A stretch of 64,000 bases of DNA from Enterococcus sp. 5H (lineage in GTDB: Bacteria > Bacillota > Bacilli > Lactobacillales > Enterococcaceae), in assembly GCF_028128615.1 (NCBI RefSeq), contig NZ_AMDP01000014.1, forward strand, positions 62,001 through 126,000, given 5' to 3'. This document shows, in pieces, positions 15,926 through 27,494 of the stretch. Position numbers and translations under genes: made by a program. The notes below the pieces were generated by a model. It was not told the origin of the DNA, did no database searches, and worked only from the letters and a program-made list of their open reading frames with translations. Numbering within the stretch: the stretch's first letter is position 1; every line of letters starts with the position of its first letter.

Positions 15926-17017
15926 TTGCAGGCAATCAAAGCAAGTAATGTGAAATCTAAAACAAAAGCCAAGCATTACTATCCGATGATTCTTTTATTG
16001 TTAGTTCTTTTAATTTTAGTTTCAATTGTTTATTCGCTGATTAACGGGCAAGCGTCTGTTTCAGTTGAGGATATTTTTCAAATTTTATTAACGAAAATCT
16101 CTGGTGGTAGGCTTGGCTCATTAGATAAGGTTTCAAGTAATGCAGCTGTTAACATTATTTGGTTTGTGCGTACGCCTCGTGTGATTTTAGCTGTTTTTGT
16201 AGGCATGGGCTTAGCGACAACAGGAGCTGTGATGCAGGCCATTGTTCAAAACCCGCTGGCCGATCCTTATATTTTAGGGATATCGTCTGGCGCATCTCTT
16301 GGCGCAACTTTTGCAATTTTAGTTGGTTTTGGTTCAGCCTCTGTTTTTGCTCAATTTGGGATGGCCTTTGGTGCATTTGTTGGTGCGATGATTGCAGCAT
16401 TTGCGGTATTAGTTTTATCAGGGATTGGCGGGCGGATGACTTCTGTGAAACTGGTTTTGTCTGGTTCGGTGATTAGTGCCTTGTTTAGTTCGGTATCTAG
16501 TTTTATTGTTTACTTAGCGAATAATGCTGAAGGAATGAAGACTGTTACTTTTTGGTCTATGGGAAGTTTAGCTTCAGCTAGTTGGAATAAGTTAGCTGTT
16601 TTATCTGTAACAGTTGTGATTATCACTGGGTTCTTTTTATTTCAGCATCGAATTTTGAACGTAATGTTATTAGGTGATGAAGCAGCTGTAACGTTAGGGG
16701 TACCCTTAAGTAAATATCGACAGTTTTATTTATTACTTGCGGCATTACTAACAGGTGTAATTGTGGCTTATTCCGGTATGATCGGCTTTGTGGGGTTGAT
16801 TATTCCTCATATTGTCCGTGGCTTTATTGGCTCAGATCATAAACGTCTGCTTCCTGTTGTAGCGTTGTCAGGCTCATTATTCATGATTTGGGCAGATGTT
16901 TTATCTCGAACGCTTATTTCAAGTGTTGAGCTACCAATAGGAATTATTACAGCGGTGATTGGTGCACCAATGTTCATCTATATTATTGTTAAAAAAGGCT
17001 ACAATTTCGGAGGCTAA
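15926..17017 (+). CDS. FecCD-type ABC permease for ferric siderophore
   Basis: A 363-residue permease with about ten transmembrane segments, of the BtuC/FecCD family. Signatures are RTPRVILAVFVGMGLATTGAVMQ split over 88-111, NPLADPYILGISSGASLGA, and GFVGLIIPHIVRGFIG near residue 290, the ATPase-docking loop. It starts at a TTG nine bases after AGGAGG; no closer ATG exists. A single permease gene suggests a homodimer. It belongs to the Fur-controlled operon with the ATPase four bases downstream. The substrate could be a hydroxamate or catecholate chelate, heme or cobalamin; the Fur box favours iron. Confidence 0.92.
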   Translation: MQAIKASNVKSKTKAKHYYPMILLLLVLLILVSIVYSLINGQASVSVEDIFQILLTKISGGRLGSLDKVSSNAAVNIIWFVRTPRVILAVFVGMGLATTGAVMQAIVQNPLADPYILGISSGASLGATFAILVGFGSASVFAQFGMAFGAFVGAMIAAFAVLVLSGIGGRMTSVKLVLSGSVISALFSSVSSFIVYLANNAEGMKTVTFWSMGSLASASWNKLAVLSVTVVIITGFFLFQHRILNVMLLGDEAAVTLGVPLSKYRQFYLLLAALLTGVIVAYSGMIGFVGLIIPHIVRGFIGSDHKRLLPVVALSGSLFMIWADVLSRTLISSVELPIGIITAVIGAPMFIYIIVKKGYNFGG

Positions 17018-17020
17018 ACA

Positions 17021-17785
17021 ATGGAACTCAGTGTAAAAGATTTAGAAATCATGATTGGACAAGAATCGATTGTGAAAAGTATCTCTTTTCAAACGCAAAA
17101 AAAGCAATTTGTCGGAATTATCGGGGCAAATGGCTGTGGAAAATCAACGATGCTTAAGGGGATCTATAAAGGAATCAAGCCACAAGCAGGTCGAGTCTTT
17201 TTAGACGATTTGGATCTTTTGGCAGTTTCTGAAAAAAAAGTAGCACAAAAATTAGGTGTAGTTAATCAGTTTAACGAGCTGAATTTTGATTTAAGTGTGT
17301 TTCAAATGGTGTTACTTGGGCGAACTCCTCATAAGAAATTGTTAGAATCAGACACCCAAGAAGACATCGCTATTGTGACCGATGCATTGGCTAAAACAAA
17401 TTTACTTTGCTATGCCGATCGAAGCTTTTTATCGTTATCTGGTGGAGAAAAACAACGGGTAATTTTAGCACGAACCCTTGCTCAACAGCCGAGTTATATG
17501 ATTTTGGATGAACCAACCAATCATTTGGATATTCGCTATCAATTAGAAATTTTGAATTGTGTTAAAAAATTGGGAATAGGTGTTCTAGCTGCTCTTCACG
17601 ATTTGGAGCTAGCGGCTCATTATTGTGATTACATTTATGCAATGAAAGCAGGCAAAATTATTGCGGAAGGTAAACCAGAAGAGCTATTTACAGAAGAGCT
17701 GATTGAAGAAATTTACGGTGTGAGATGTGTCATTTATAAGAATCCAGTGACACAGCGTTTAGCATTTGCATATTCGATAGATTAA
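17021..17785 (+). CDS. ABC transporter ATPase of the iron-chelate system
   Basis: A 254-residue nucleotide-binding subunit with Walker A GANGCGKST (35-43), signature LSGGEKQR, Walker B YMILDEPTNHLD and the switch histidine in ALHDLELA. It is the FepC/FecE type. The gene starts three bases after the permease stop with GGAGG upstream, so it is co-translated with it. All catalytic residues are intact. Confidence 0.94.
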   Translation: MELSVKDLEIMIGQESIVKSISFQTQKKQFVGIIGANGCGKSTMLKGIYKGIKPQAGRVFLDDLDLLAVSEKKVAQKLGVVNQFNELNFDLSVFQMVLLGRTPHKKLLESDTQEDIAIVTDALAKTNLLCYADRSFLSLSGGEKQRVILARTLAQQPSYMILDEPTNHLDIRYQLEILNCVKKLGIGVLAALHDLELAAHYCDYIYAMKAGKIIAEGKPEELFTEELIEEIYGVRCVIYKNPVTQRLAFAYSID

Positions 17786-17830
17786 TGAATAAAGTTTGGT
17801 ATAAAAATTAACTGAAGAGGAAGCGAAACA

Positions 17831-18838
17831 ATGAAAAAAGTACTTATTTTTAGTTTGTTAAGTTTAACTATTTTAACAGGATGCACTCCTAAAGCAGAAG
17901 AAAAGGTGGAGCAAGAACAAAGTACGGGTTATCCTGTAACAGTTTCTAATTTCACCAAAGCAGAAGGGGCTGAAAGTTGGCAAGAAAAAGACCAAACGTT
18001 TGATAAAGCACCGGAAAAAGTCTTAGCAAATACCCGACCTGCAGCAGAATTACTACTTCACTTAGGTTTAAAAGATAAAATCGCTGGTGTTGGTGCAGTA
18101 TTTGGCGCTCCAGATAAATCAGTAGAAAAAGAATTTGATGAATTGAATCAATTGTCAACTGACTATATTGGTAAAGAAATGGCACTAAGTGTTGATCCGG
18201 ATCTGGTTTATGGCCGCGGAGGTTTATTTGATAATCAGGATTGGGGTGTTGGAACAGTTGATTCATTGAACGATATGGGCATTAAAACATTTGTGCTAAA
18301 TTCTTCTGTAACTGGCGGAACATTTGCTTCTGTTTACGATGATATCGATAATTTAGGCAAAGTATTTAATGTAAAAGACAAAGCAGATGCCTTTAAAAAA
18401 GAACTACAAGATCGTCAAGCAACAGTTGATGAAAAACTAGCTCAAATCAAAGAGGACCAAACATTTGCCTATATTCATACGACTGACCCGCAAGAATTAT
18501 ATGTTTATCCAGCTCATAATGAAACATTCTTTAACGATATTTTCAGCATGGTAAAATTAGATAATGTATTTAAAGACGAACAAGGTGAAGTTAGTATCGA
18601 AAAATTAATTGAAACAGATCCTGATGTTCTGATTGTTGCTGATTGGGAATCATATCAAAATGGTATTTCTGGTCAAACAATGGTCGATGCTATCTTGAAT
18701 AATCAAAAGCTTTCAAGTATGAAAGCAGTGAAAAACAAGCAAGTATATGCTATGGATTACAATTACATGTTCGGTTACGGTTATCAAGCGTTAGATGGTG
18801 TGGAAAAATTAGCGGATGAAATGTATCCTGCAAAATAA
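17831..18838 (+). CDS. Iron-chelate binding lipoprotein
   Basis: A 335-residue substrate-binding protein of the PeriBP_2 / FepB fold. The signal peptide ends in lipobox LTGC, with Cys18 anchored to the membrane. Two lobes are joined by a long helix (about 180-205). The ENTRPAAELLLHLGLKDKIAGV-type strand (ANTRPAAELLLHLGL) and DPDLVYGRGGLF loop are typical of FecB-like proteins. It completes the Fur-controlled transporter and is followed by a terminator. The ligand is unidentified. Confidence 0.9.
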   Translation: MKKVLIFSLLSLTILTGCTPKAEEKVEQEQSTGYPVTVSNFTKAEGAESWQEKDQTFDKAPEKVLANTRPAAELLLHLGLKDKIAGVGAVFGAPDKSVEKEFDELNQLSTDYIGKEMALSVDPDLVYGRGGLFDNQDWGVGTVDSLNDMGIKTFVLNSSVTGGTFASVYDDIDNLGKVFNVKDKADAFKKELQDRQATVDEKLAQIKEDQTFAYIHTTDPQELYVYPAHNETFFNDIFSMVKLDNVFKDEQGEVSIEKLIETDPDVLIVADWESYQNGISGQTMVDAILNNQKLSSMKAVKNKQVYAMDYNYMFGYGYQALDGVEKLADEMYPAK

Positions 18839-18860
18839 AGAATAGCTAAAGATAGTAGCA

Positions 18861-18906
18861 AAAAAACAGAACCGCAGTCGTTTTTAGACAGAGGTTCTGT
18901 TTTTTG
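18861..18906 (+). terminator. Terminator of the iron-uptake operon
   Basis: ACAGAACC pairs with GGTTCTGT across a 19-base loop and is followed by T6. A-rich bases on the other side would let it serve the convergent LysM gene too. Confidence 0.8.
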
Positions 18907-18946
18907 GTTATCATTTGGATAAAATTATGTAGGGGAAAATAGTTGC

Positions 18947-19468
18947 TTACTGTAATGACAATACTTGACCAATATACACTGTTGAATCGGTTAAATTATT
19001 TTTTGTCATCAAATCTTGAAGCGACAATTTATTTTTTTCAGCAATCACAGAAAGAGTATCCCCAGCTTGAACGGTGTACGTAGTTGCTGTAGGTTCTGCC
19101 GTTTGATGTTGAGCAACCTCTGATGACGAGTGTGTATCTTCTGTTTGATTGGAACTTTCTACAGTATTCGTACTTGAACTAGATTCTGTGGTTGTACTTG
19201 TGCTAACCGAACTTTCTTTTTCAGGTACATTCTTTTCAGCTTCACCGTAAGATTCCGCTTGAACACTTGTCCGTTGGTCTAGCTGTTTTACTTGCTGCTC
19301 GATACTATTTAACTTTTCATCTTGTTTAGATTCTGCTTGAACATTTAAAAACAATAATAAGCACAAGACAAGTGTATTTATTACCAATAATAAAATAACG
19401 GTTGCGATAGACGTTTTTGATGCTGAAGCTGGACGTTGTTGTTTACGTCTAGTATATTCTTCTTCCAA
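18947..19468 (-). CDS. Membrane-anchored LysM protein
   Basis: A 173-residue protein. It has a short cytoplasmic basic N-terminus (MEEEYTRRKQQRPA), one transmembrane helix (about 22-44), a coiled-coil segment (QDEKLNSIEQQVKQLDQR), a Ser/Thr/Glu-rich spacer, and a single LysM domain at the C-terminus (TYTVQAGDTLSVIAEKNKLS). The LysM binds peptidoglycan N-acetylglucosamine, so the protein is a type II membrane protein reaching into the wall. There is no catalytic domain. It may be a scaffold or cell-wall sensor. GGAGTGG lies just before the ATG. The gene is monocistronic. Confidence 0.85.
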   Translation of the reverse strand: MEEEYTRRKQQRPASASKTSIATVILLLVINTLVLCLLLFLNVQAESKQDEKLNSIEQQVKQLDQRTSVQAESYGEAEKNVPEKESSVSTSTTTESSSSTNTVESSNQTEDTHSSSEVAQHQTAEPTATTYTVQAGDTLSVIAEKNKLSLQDLMTKNNLTDSTVYIGQVLSLQ

Positions 19469-21496
<2,028 letters not shown>

Positions 21497-21547
21497 TCAT
21501 TCAGCGTATTTAGTTAGTAGAAAAAAGCTGACATCAATAAGTTTATT

Positions 21548-21589
21548 CGTTCAGTCATTGATGAAAGTCAGTGAACTGAACGTTTTTTA
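21548..21589 (+). terminator. Terminator after the GH1 gene
   Basis: CGTTCAGT pairs with ACTGAACG around an inner imperfect helix, followed by T6. Confidence 0.75.
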
Positions 21590-21708
21590 TTTTCCAATGG
21601 TTTATCATGGGCGCTTTTTTTGTTCCTTGTTATAATTAAATTGTATTGTACAGAGAATTTCCATTATTAAAAAGCTTGAAAGCATTGAAAATAAAGGAGG
21701 ATGTCACA

Positions 21709-23040
21709 ATGAAACAATTTGACGTAATGATTATTGGAAGTGGACCTGGCGGTATGGCCGCAGCCTATGAACTAGCTGGGACTTATGAAAAAGTTGCAAT
21801 AGTGGAAGCTGATCTTTGGGGCGGAACGTGTCCAAACCGTGGCTGTGATCCTAAAAAAGTGTTATACGGGGCTGTAGAAGCAAAAGACGGAGTAGATCAA
21901 TTAGTAAAAAAAGGCTTTGAAAAGCACCCTGAAATTAACTGGCGAGAATTAATGGCATTTAAAGAAACGTTTACCCAGCCAGTACCAGTCGAACAAAAAG
22001 CTGGTTTAGCAGATTCAGGTATTCAGACAATCACAGGGAAAGCGGTATTTAAAGATGAGCATACAATAGTGGTTGGAGCAGAGGAGTATTATTCAGATAT
22101 TTTTATTTTAGCAACTGGACAACATTCGGCAATTTTAGATATCTCAGGAAAAGAGCATTTTAGTACAAGTACTGATTTTTTATCTATGAAAGAATTACCT
22201 AGAAAAATAGCTTTTGTCGGCGGAGGGTATATCTCACTTGAGCTAGCCAATATCGCTAATAGCTGTGGCAGCGAAGTGCATATACTTCATCATAATGAAC
22301 GACCACTGAAAGAATTTGATAAATCGTTGACCCAAGATTTAATTGAAAATCTAAAAGCCAGAGGGATTCAATTTCATTTTAACGAGTCTGTTCAAGAAAT
22401 CAACAAGCAGAAGGAACAGTTTCAGTTAACGCTGACTAGTCAAGATACTTTGTTAGTTGATCGAGTTTTTTGTGCAACAGGTCGGATTCCCAATGTAGAA
22501 GGAATGGGTCTTGAAAAAATTGGTGTTGAATATACTCATAAAGGAATTGTAGTAAATGATTATTTACAGACAACAGTTGAAAATATTTATGCTCTGGGTG
22601 ATTGCTTAGCAAAAACAAATCCTAAGCTAACGCCAATAGCTAGTTTTGAAGGCAGTTATCTTGCTAAATTACTTACCAAAACAGGCCAAGAAGCGATTCA
22701 TTATCCTGTATTGCCAACAATCGTTTTCAGTTCTCCTAAGTTAGCTCAAGTTGGTTTGACCGATGAAAAGTCGCTAGCTAATGACAACTATCAAGTCAAA
22801 GAGCTGGATTTGGCACAATGGTTTACGTATAAACGCTTAAATGAACCAGTAGTGAAGGCGAAAGTTATCATTGAAAAAGATACAGGTTTATTAGTCGGGG
22901 CAACAGTTTTGGGTAATGAAGCCGATCAATTAATTAACTTAGTTACATTAATGATTAATCAACAATTAAAAGCTGAAACGGTCAATGCTATGATTATGCT
23001 GTATCCAACTGTAGCTAGTGACTTGAGTTATCTTTATTAA
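21709..23040 (+). CDS. NAD(P)/FAD-dependent disulfide oxidoreductase-like protein
   Basis: A 443-residue flavoprotein of the glutathione reductase / lipoamide dehydrogenase / mercuric reductase group. The FAD motif is GSGPGGMAAAYELAG, the redox pair sits in GGTCPNRGCDPKKV, the NAD(P) motif is VGGGYISLELANIA, and YALGDC is the second FAD motif. The C-terminal dimerisation domain ends MLYPTVASDL where classical enzymes have the HPTxxE catalytic dyad, so both His and Glu are changed. The partner disulfide substrate is therefore uncertain; a thiol/disulfide or metal-stress role is plausible. The ATG at 21709 was preferred because AAGGAGG lies eight bases upstream. Confidence 0.82.
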   Translation: MKQFDVMIIGSGPGGMAAAYELAGTYEKVAIVEADLWGGTCPNRGCDPKKVLYGAVEAKDGVDQLVKKGFEKHPEINWRELMAFKETFTQPVPVEQKAGLADSGIQTITGKAVFKDEHTIVVGAEEYYSDIFILATGQHSAILDISGKEHFSTSTDFLSMKELPRKIAFVGGGYISLELANIANSCGSEVHILHHNERPLKEFDKSLTQDLIENLKARGIQFHFNESVQEINKQKEQFQLTLTSQDTLLVDRVFCATGRIPNVEGMGLEKIGVEYTHKGIVVNDYLQTTVENIYALGDCLAKTNPKLTPIASFEGSYLAKLLTKTGQEAIHYPVLPTIVFSSPKLAQVGLTDEKSLANDNYQVKELDLAQWFTYKRLNEPVVKAKVIIEKDTGLLVGATVLGNEADQLINLVTLMINQQLKAETVNAMIMLYPTVASDLSYLY

Positions 23041-23048
23041 GAAAATCT

Positions 23049-23091
23049 GCTGTGGGCGTTTTAATTTTGCGCCATTCACGGCTTTTTTTGT
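23049..23091 (+). terminator. Terminator after the flavin oxidoreductase
   Basis: GCTGTGGGCG pairs imperfectly with GCGCCATTCACGGC, followed by T7. Confidence 0.65.
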
Positions 23092-23272
23092 TGTGTCTGT
23101 TGACTTTCATGGTAGTCTAGTGAATAATAATATAATTACTTGATGGTTAATTGATAAATAGAATTTATCAATTGTATAAAAATAAAGCATTAGATATTAT
23201 AGACGTTTCTTTTTAAACTATACATAGTGAATAACTGAGCAAAGTCAATTTTAAACAATTAGGAGAATCCCG

Positions 23273-24532
23273 ATGGAAGCAACGAAAAAAAACTATATTC
23301 CTTTAATTAGCTCTCTGTACACAAATTTTATCTTTCAAGGTATGGCAGCAATTATTTTATCGCAAAATCTACAAGCCTTGATGAGTAATTGGCAAGCCTC
23401 TGTTCAACAAGTAACCTTGGTGATTAGCGGCATTGGTTTAGGACGAGTGATTATTTTATATTTTGCTGGCTATTTTTCAGATAATTATGGACGTAAGAAA
23501 ACAGTCCAATTGGGAATTCTTAGCTATTTAATTTTTTTCATAGGAATTATTCTTAGTCAAAACTATTTACAGGGGCTCTTTTTCGCGCTATTTGCCGGAT
23601 TTAGTAACGCTTTTTTGGATACAAGTACCTATCCGACTTTAATGGAAGCTTATCCAAATGAAAAAGATAATAGTTCTTTAAGTGTGCTGAATAAAGCCTT
23701 TATTTCCTTGGGACAGTTTATTTTACCACTGTTGACGCGATTTATGCTGAATCATCAATTGTATTTTGGTTTAGTGTTTATCGGTTGTGCATTGGGGTTG
23801 TTTTTGAATTTGTTGTATATTTCTAGGTTAGATTTTCCAGAAAAAAAAGAAGCGAAAGCTCAAAAATCAAACATAATTAATGAAGTAAACACACAGAAAA
23901 GTGCAAGACAACCCAAATTTAAAGTAGAAGGCATCGCTTTGTTGGTATTTAGTTTTACATGTGTGTCTACATTTAATATTTTTATTTTATGGATACCGTC
24001 TTTAGCAGAATCATTCAATTTGATGAGCCATTCAAATAGTTTGGTATTGGTCAGTGTGTATAGTGTAGGTTCTTTTGCCTCGGTCTTTTTAACGTCCTTG
24101 ATTGTAAAACGTGGTGTTGCCCCAACGCTGTTACTAGTATGGTGTACAGGTGTTTCATTGCTGTTATTGATAGGGATGCTTGTGTTTCCCAGTGTGCCGA
24201 TGTTTTTAGTGGGTTCAATTGGAATTGGCGTATTTGCGGCTGGTGGAATTTGGCAGTTGGGATTAGCGACTTTATTGGAACTGTTTTCTCAAGGGAAAGG
24301 TCGGATTACGAGTTACTATTCAATTTCTACTTCTGTTTCTGTGATGGTGATTCCTTATATTACGGGGCAACTGGAAAAAGTGAATATTTCATTGATTTTT
24401 TGGTTGAATATCGGATTAACAGCGATTGGACTTGGTGCGGCGGTAGTTATTCGTTATCGGTATAAAAAAATTACTAAGGGGAGTCAACAAACAATAGAAG
24501 AAGTATTAAGTCTTAAAGAAGTAGTTGATTAA
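23273..24532 (+). CDS. Major facilitator superfamily transporter
   Basis: A 419-residue permease with about 12 transmembrane segments and a central cytoplasmic loop (about 190-220, rich in Lys/Gln/Asn). The MFS loop 2-3 signature appears as GYFSDNYGRKKTV near residue 70. There are no specificity motifs I recognise; sugar, drug or metabolite:H+ antiport are all possible. It is preceded by AGGAGAA and by a long AT-rich gap, and followed by the Mn2+ riboswitch region, so it is transcribed alone. Confidence 0.85.
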   Translation: MEATKKNYIPLISSLYTNFIFQGMAAIILSQNLQALMSNWQASVQQVTLVISGIGLGRVIILYFAGYFSDNYGRKKTVQLGILSYLIFFIGIILSQNYLQGLFFALFAGFSNAFLDTSTYPTLMEAYPNEKDNSSLSVLNKAFISLGQFILPLLTRFMLNHQLYFGLVFIGCALGLFLNLLYISRLDFPEKKEAKAQKSNIINEVNTQKSARQPKFKVEGIALLVFSFTCVSTFNIFILWIPSLAESFNLMSHSNSLVLVSVYSVGSFASVFLTSLIVKRGVAPTLLLVWCTGVSLLLLIGMLVFPSVPMFLVGSIGIGVFAAGGIWQLGLATLLELFSQGKGRITSYYSISTSVSVMVIPYITGQLEKVNISLIFWLNIGLTAIGLGAAVVIRYRYKKITKGSQQTIEEVLSLKEVVD

Positions 24533-24610
24533 TGGTCATTAGGTTTTTAATTTCAGATTGAAGGCTATATACGAATCTAAACTACTTAGAATGAAAATAA
24601 GTTGAAAAAG

Positions 24611-24639
24611 TTGCACAATTTTTCATTTTTTGCTACTAT
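24611..24639 (+). promoter_or_regulatory. Promoter of the yybP-ykoY leader
   Basis: TTGCAC (24611-24616), 17 bases, TACTAT (24634-24639). Transcription would start shortly before the riboswitch aptamer. Confidence 0.65.
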
Positions 24640-24654
24640 TAGCAACATCATATT

Positions 24655-24807
24655 CATACTCTTAGGGGAGTAACTGACGGCTGATAGACAGCTGAGATAA
24701 TATCAACAGTAAGTTAATTGAGAGATCAATTTTCTGGTATTATATTAAACGGTAAGACCTAAGATAATCATTTGGTTCACTAAAATGATTATCTTAGGTC
24801 TCTTTAT
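24655..24807 (+). promoter_or_regulatory. yybP-ykoY (Mn2+) riboswitch with expression platform
   Basis: The leader contains the hallmark CTTAGGGGAGTAACTGACGG near 24661 and the matching GGTAAGACCTAAG at 24751-24763, which are the two conserved loops and closing stem of the yybP-ykoY class. This class binds Mn2+. The platform is a long hairpin: 24755-24773 pairs with 24782-24801 and is followed by a U-rich stretch. CTTAGG can pair either in the aptamer stem or not, so metal binding would prevent the terminator and switch on the P-type ATPase gene. Confidence 0.88.
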
Positions 24808-24843
24808 TTGAAGATGAATAGAATTAAAAATGGGGGAATTGTA

Positions 24844-27483
24844 TTGTCAGAAAAAACATATTATCAAGAATCAATCGAACAGCTTTTTCAATTATTTGAT
24901 TCAAGTGAAAAAGGGTTGAGTGATGAGCAAGCAAAAAGAACACTAGAAGCAAATGGCTACAACGAATTAAAAGCAAAAGAGCAAACTCCGACTTGGAAAC
25001 TGTTTTTAGAAACATTCAAAGATGTGATGGTTATTGTACTTTTGATTGTAGCGGTTATACAAATGATTTTGGGATCTACGATTGAGTCAATCGTTATTTT
25101 TGCTGTTTTGATTATCAATTCAATTGTGAGTGTGATCCAAACAAAAAAAGCAGAGGATTCTCTCGATGCATTGAAAAAGTTATCCTCACCATCTGCAAAA
25201 GTATTACGTAACAATCAAGCAACCATGATTCCGGCAAGAGAAGTAGTCGTTGGAGATATTGTTCTATTAGATGCGGGAGATTTTGTTCCGGCAGATGGTC
25301 GTTTATTGGAAGAAGGTAGCTTAAAAATAGATGAAGGAATGCTGACAGGTGAGTCTGTTCCAGCTGAAAAAAAAGTAACTGCATTACACCAAACGGCTCA
25401 AGTTGGTGATCGTATCAATATGGTTTTCAGTGGAACACTTGTCGTATATGGTCGCGGTAAATTTTTAGTTACTAATACAGGAACAACAACTGAAATTGGA
25501 AAAGTTGCTGATTTATTAAATAATGCCACTTCTAGTGGAACACCGTTACAACGCAACCTAGATCGTTTTTCAAAAAAATTAGGAATCGCAATTTTACTTC
25601 TGTCAGTGATGATTTTTGGCATTCAAACAGCTCGCATTTTCATTGAAGGATCAAGTGATATTTGGCCAAGTGTGATTAATGCATTTATGTTTGCCGTCGC
25701 TGTTGCCGTTGCTGCAATTCCAGAAGCATTGCAATCAATTGTAACGATCGTATTGTCCTTAGGAACTAGTCGGATGGCTAAAGAGCATGCGATTATCAGA
25801 AAACTTTCAGCAGTGGAAACTTTGGGTTCTACTAGTATTATTTGTACGGATAAAACAGGAACGTTGACTCAAAATAAAATGACAGTAGTGAAATCACATT
25901 TATTTAGTGAAGAAATTATGCCTGATAAAGAGTCCTTGACAGAGGATAAACGATTGTTGCTTAATGCAGCGATCCTTGCTAACGATGCTTCATTTAATGA
26001 AGCAGGTAAAAAAATAGGTGATCCTACAGAGATTGCTCTTATCGATTTTGCAGAGAAATTAGCGATTGATACAACTGATACTAGACAGGCGCATCCTCGA
26101 TTGGCAGAATTGCCCTTCGATTCAGATCGCAAAATGATGTCTACAGTTCATGAAATTAACGGTCAAAAAATGTTATTAGTAAAAGGTGCACCGGATGTTA
26201 TCATTTCGTTAAGCAAACGCTATTTGAAAAACAATCAGGAACATGCATTGGATGAGAATTCACTAGAAAAATTAAATGCAAAAATCGAAGAATTTTCCAA
26301 AGAAGCACTACGTGTTTTAGCTTTCGCATACAAACCAATCAATACAGATCAAGTTACATTAGATGACGAAACAGATTTTACATTTATTGGCTTGTTAGCA
26401 ATGATTGATCCACCACGTGAAGAAGTCTTCGACGCAATTAAACAAGCGAAAAGTTCTGGAATTAAATCGATAATGATCACTGGAGACCACAAAACAACGG
26501 CTCGTGCAATTGCAGAAAACATTGGTTTGTATGAAAAAGGAGATCTGGCACTAACTGGAGCGGAATTAGATGATTTAAGTGAAGCAGAATTGAATGAACA
26601 ATTGGAAAAGATTTCCGTTTATGCACGCGTATCACCAGAAAATAAAATTCGTATCGTTAGAGCTTGGCAAAATAAAGGGAATATTTCTGCTATGACAGGT
26701 GATGGTGTAAATGATGCGCCAGCACTTAAGCAAGCAGACATTGGTATCGCAATGGGAACAGGAACCGAAGTCGCTAAAGATGCTGCTGCTATGGTATTGA
26801 CCGATGATAATTTTGCTTCGATTGTTCGGGCCATAGCAGTTGGGCGCCAAGTATTTGATAATATAAAAAAATCAGTCGCTTATCTTTTTGCGGGCAATTT
26901 AGGAGCAATCATCGCCATTATCTTTGCTCTGGTCATGGATTGGAATAATCCTTTCACAGCCCTGCAGTTGCTATTTATCAATTTAGTTAATGACTCAGTT
27001 CCCGCGATTGCTTTAGGAACTGAGAAAGCTGAAAAAAATATAATGGATCGTAAGCCAAGGGATCCAAACGAAGGGATTTTTTCTGGCGCCACACTAATCT
27101 CTGTTACTTATCGAGGAATTTTAATCGGTTTAGCTGTAATCATCGCACAGTTTATCGGGATGCAGCAATCAATTGAACTAGGTGTAGCAATGTCCTTTTC
27201 AACGCTTATTTTAGCTAGAACATTACAGATTTTCCCAGCAAGGTCAAACAGTCAAACCGCAATCAGTGCAGGAATATTTAGTAATAAAGCTGTTGTTTAT
27301 GCAGTTTTATTCTGCAGCTTGTTGTATACATTCACACTGTTACCATTTGTACGGGATATTTTCTCTATACCAGCAATGTTTGGCATGAATGAGTTTTTAA
27401 TTTCTTTTGGGCTAGCAATAGGTGCGATAATATTAATGGAACTTTCAAAATTAATCATTATTGCTGTTTTAAAGAAAAAATAA
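24844..27483 (+). CDS. P2-type cation ATPase under Mn2+ riboswitch control
   Basis: An 879-residue P-type ATPase with the full set of motifs: TGES in the actuator, ICTDKTGTLTQNK at the phosphorylation site, KGAPD in the nucleotide domain, TGDHKTTA and GDGVNDAPALK. Ten membrane segments are expected. The M4 motif is AIPEALQ, not the PEGLP of typical PMR1/SERCA pumps, and M6 keeps N-x-x-ND (FINLVNDSVPA). The Mn2+ riboswitch upstream indicates export of excess Mn2+, as in the Lactococcus YoaB and pneumococcal MgtA family, possibly with Ca2+. The TTG at 24844 was chosen because GGGGGA precedes it by six bases and earlier ATGs fall against the terminator. Confidence 0.88.
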   Translation: MSEKTYYQESIEQLFQLFDSSEKGLSDEQAKRTLEANGYNELKAKEQTPTWKLFLETFKDVMVIVLLIVAVIQMILGSTIESIVIFAVLIINSIVSVIQTKKAEDSLDALKKLSSPSAKVLRNNQATMIPAREVVVGDIVLLDAGDFVPADGRLLEEGSLKIDEGMLTGESVPAEKKVTALHQTAQVGDRINMVFSGTLVVYGRGKFLVTNTGTTTEIGKVADLLNNATSSGTPLQRNLDRFSKKLGIAILLLSVMIFGIQTARIFIEGSSDIWPSVINAFMFAVAVAVAAIPEALQSIVTIVLSLGTSRMAKEHAIIRKLSAVETLGSTSIICTDKTGTLTQNKMTVVKSHLFSEEIMPDKESLTEDKRLLLNAAILANDASFNEAGKKIGDPTEIALIDFAEKLAIDTTDTRQAHPRLAELPFDSDRKMMSTVHEINGQKMLLVKGAPDVIISLSKRYLKNNQEHALDENSLEKLNAKIEEFSKEALRVLAFAYKPINTDQVTLDDETDFTFIGLLAMIDPPREEVFDAIKQAKSSGIKSIMITGDHKTTARAIAENIGLYEKGDLALTGAELDDLSEAELNEQLEKISVYARVSPENKIRIVRAWQNKGNISAMTGDGVNDAPALKQADIGIAMGTGTEVAKDAAAMVLTDDNFASIVRAIAVGRQVFDNIKKSVAYLFAGNLGAIIAIIFALVMDWNNPFTALQLLFINLVNDSVPAIALGTEKAEKNIMDRKPRDPNEGIFSGATLISVTYRGILIGLAVIIAQFIGMQQSIELGVAMSFSTLILARTLQIFPARSNSQTAISAGIFSNKAVVYAVLFCSLLYTFTLLPFVRDIFSIPAMFGMNEFLISFGLAIGAIILMELSKLIIIAVLKKK

Positions 27484-27494
27484 TAATTTAGACA

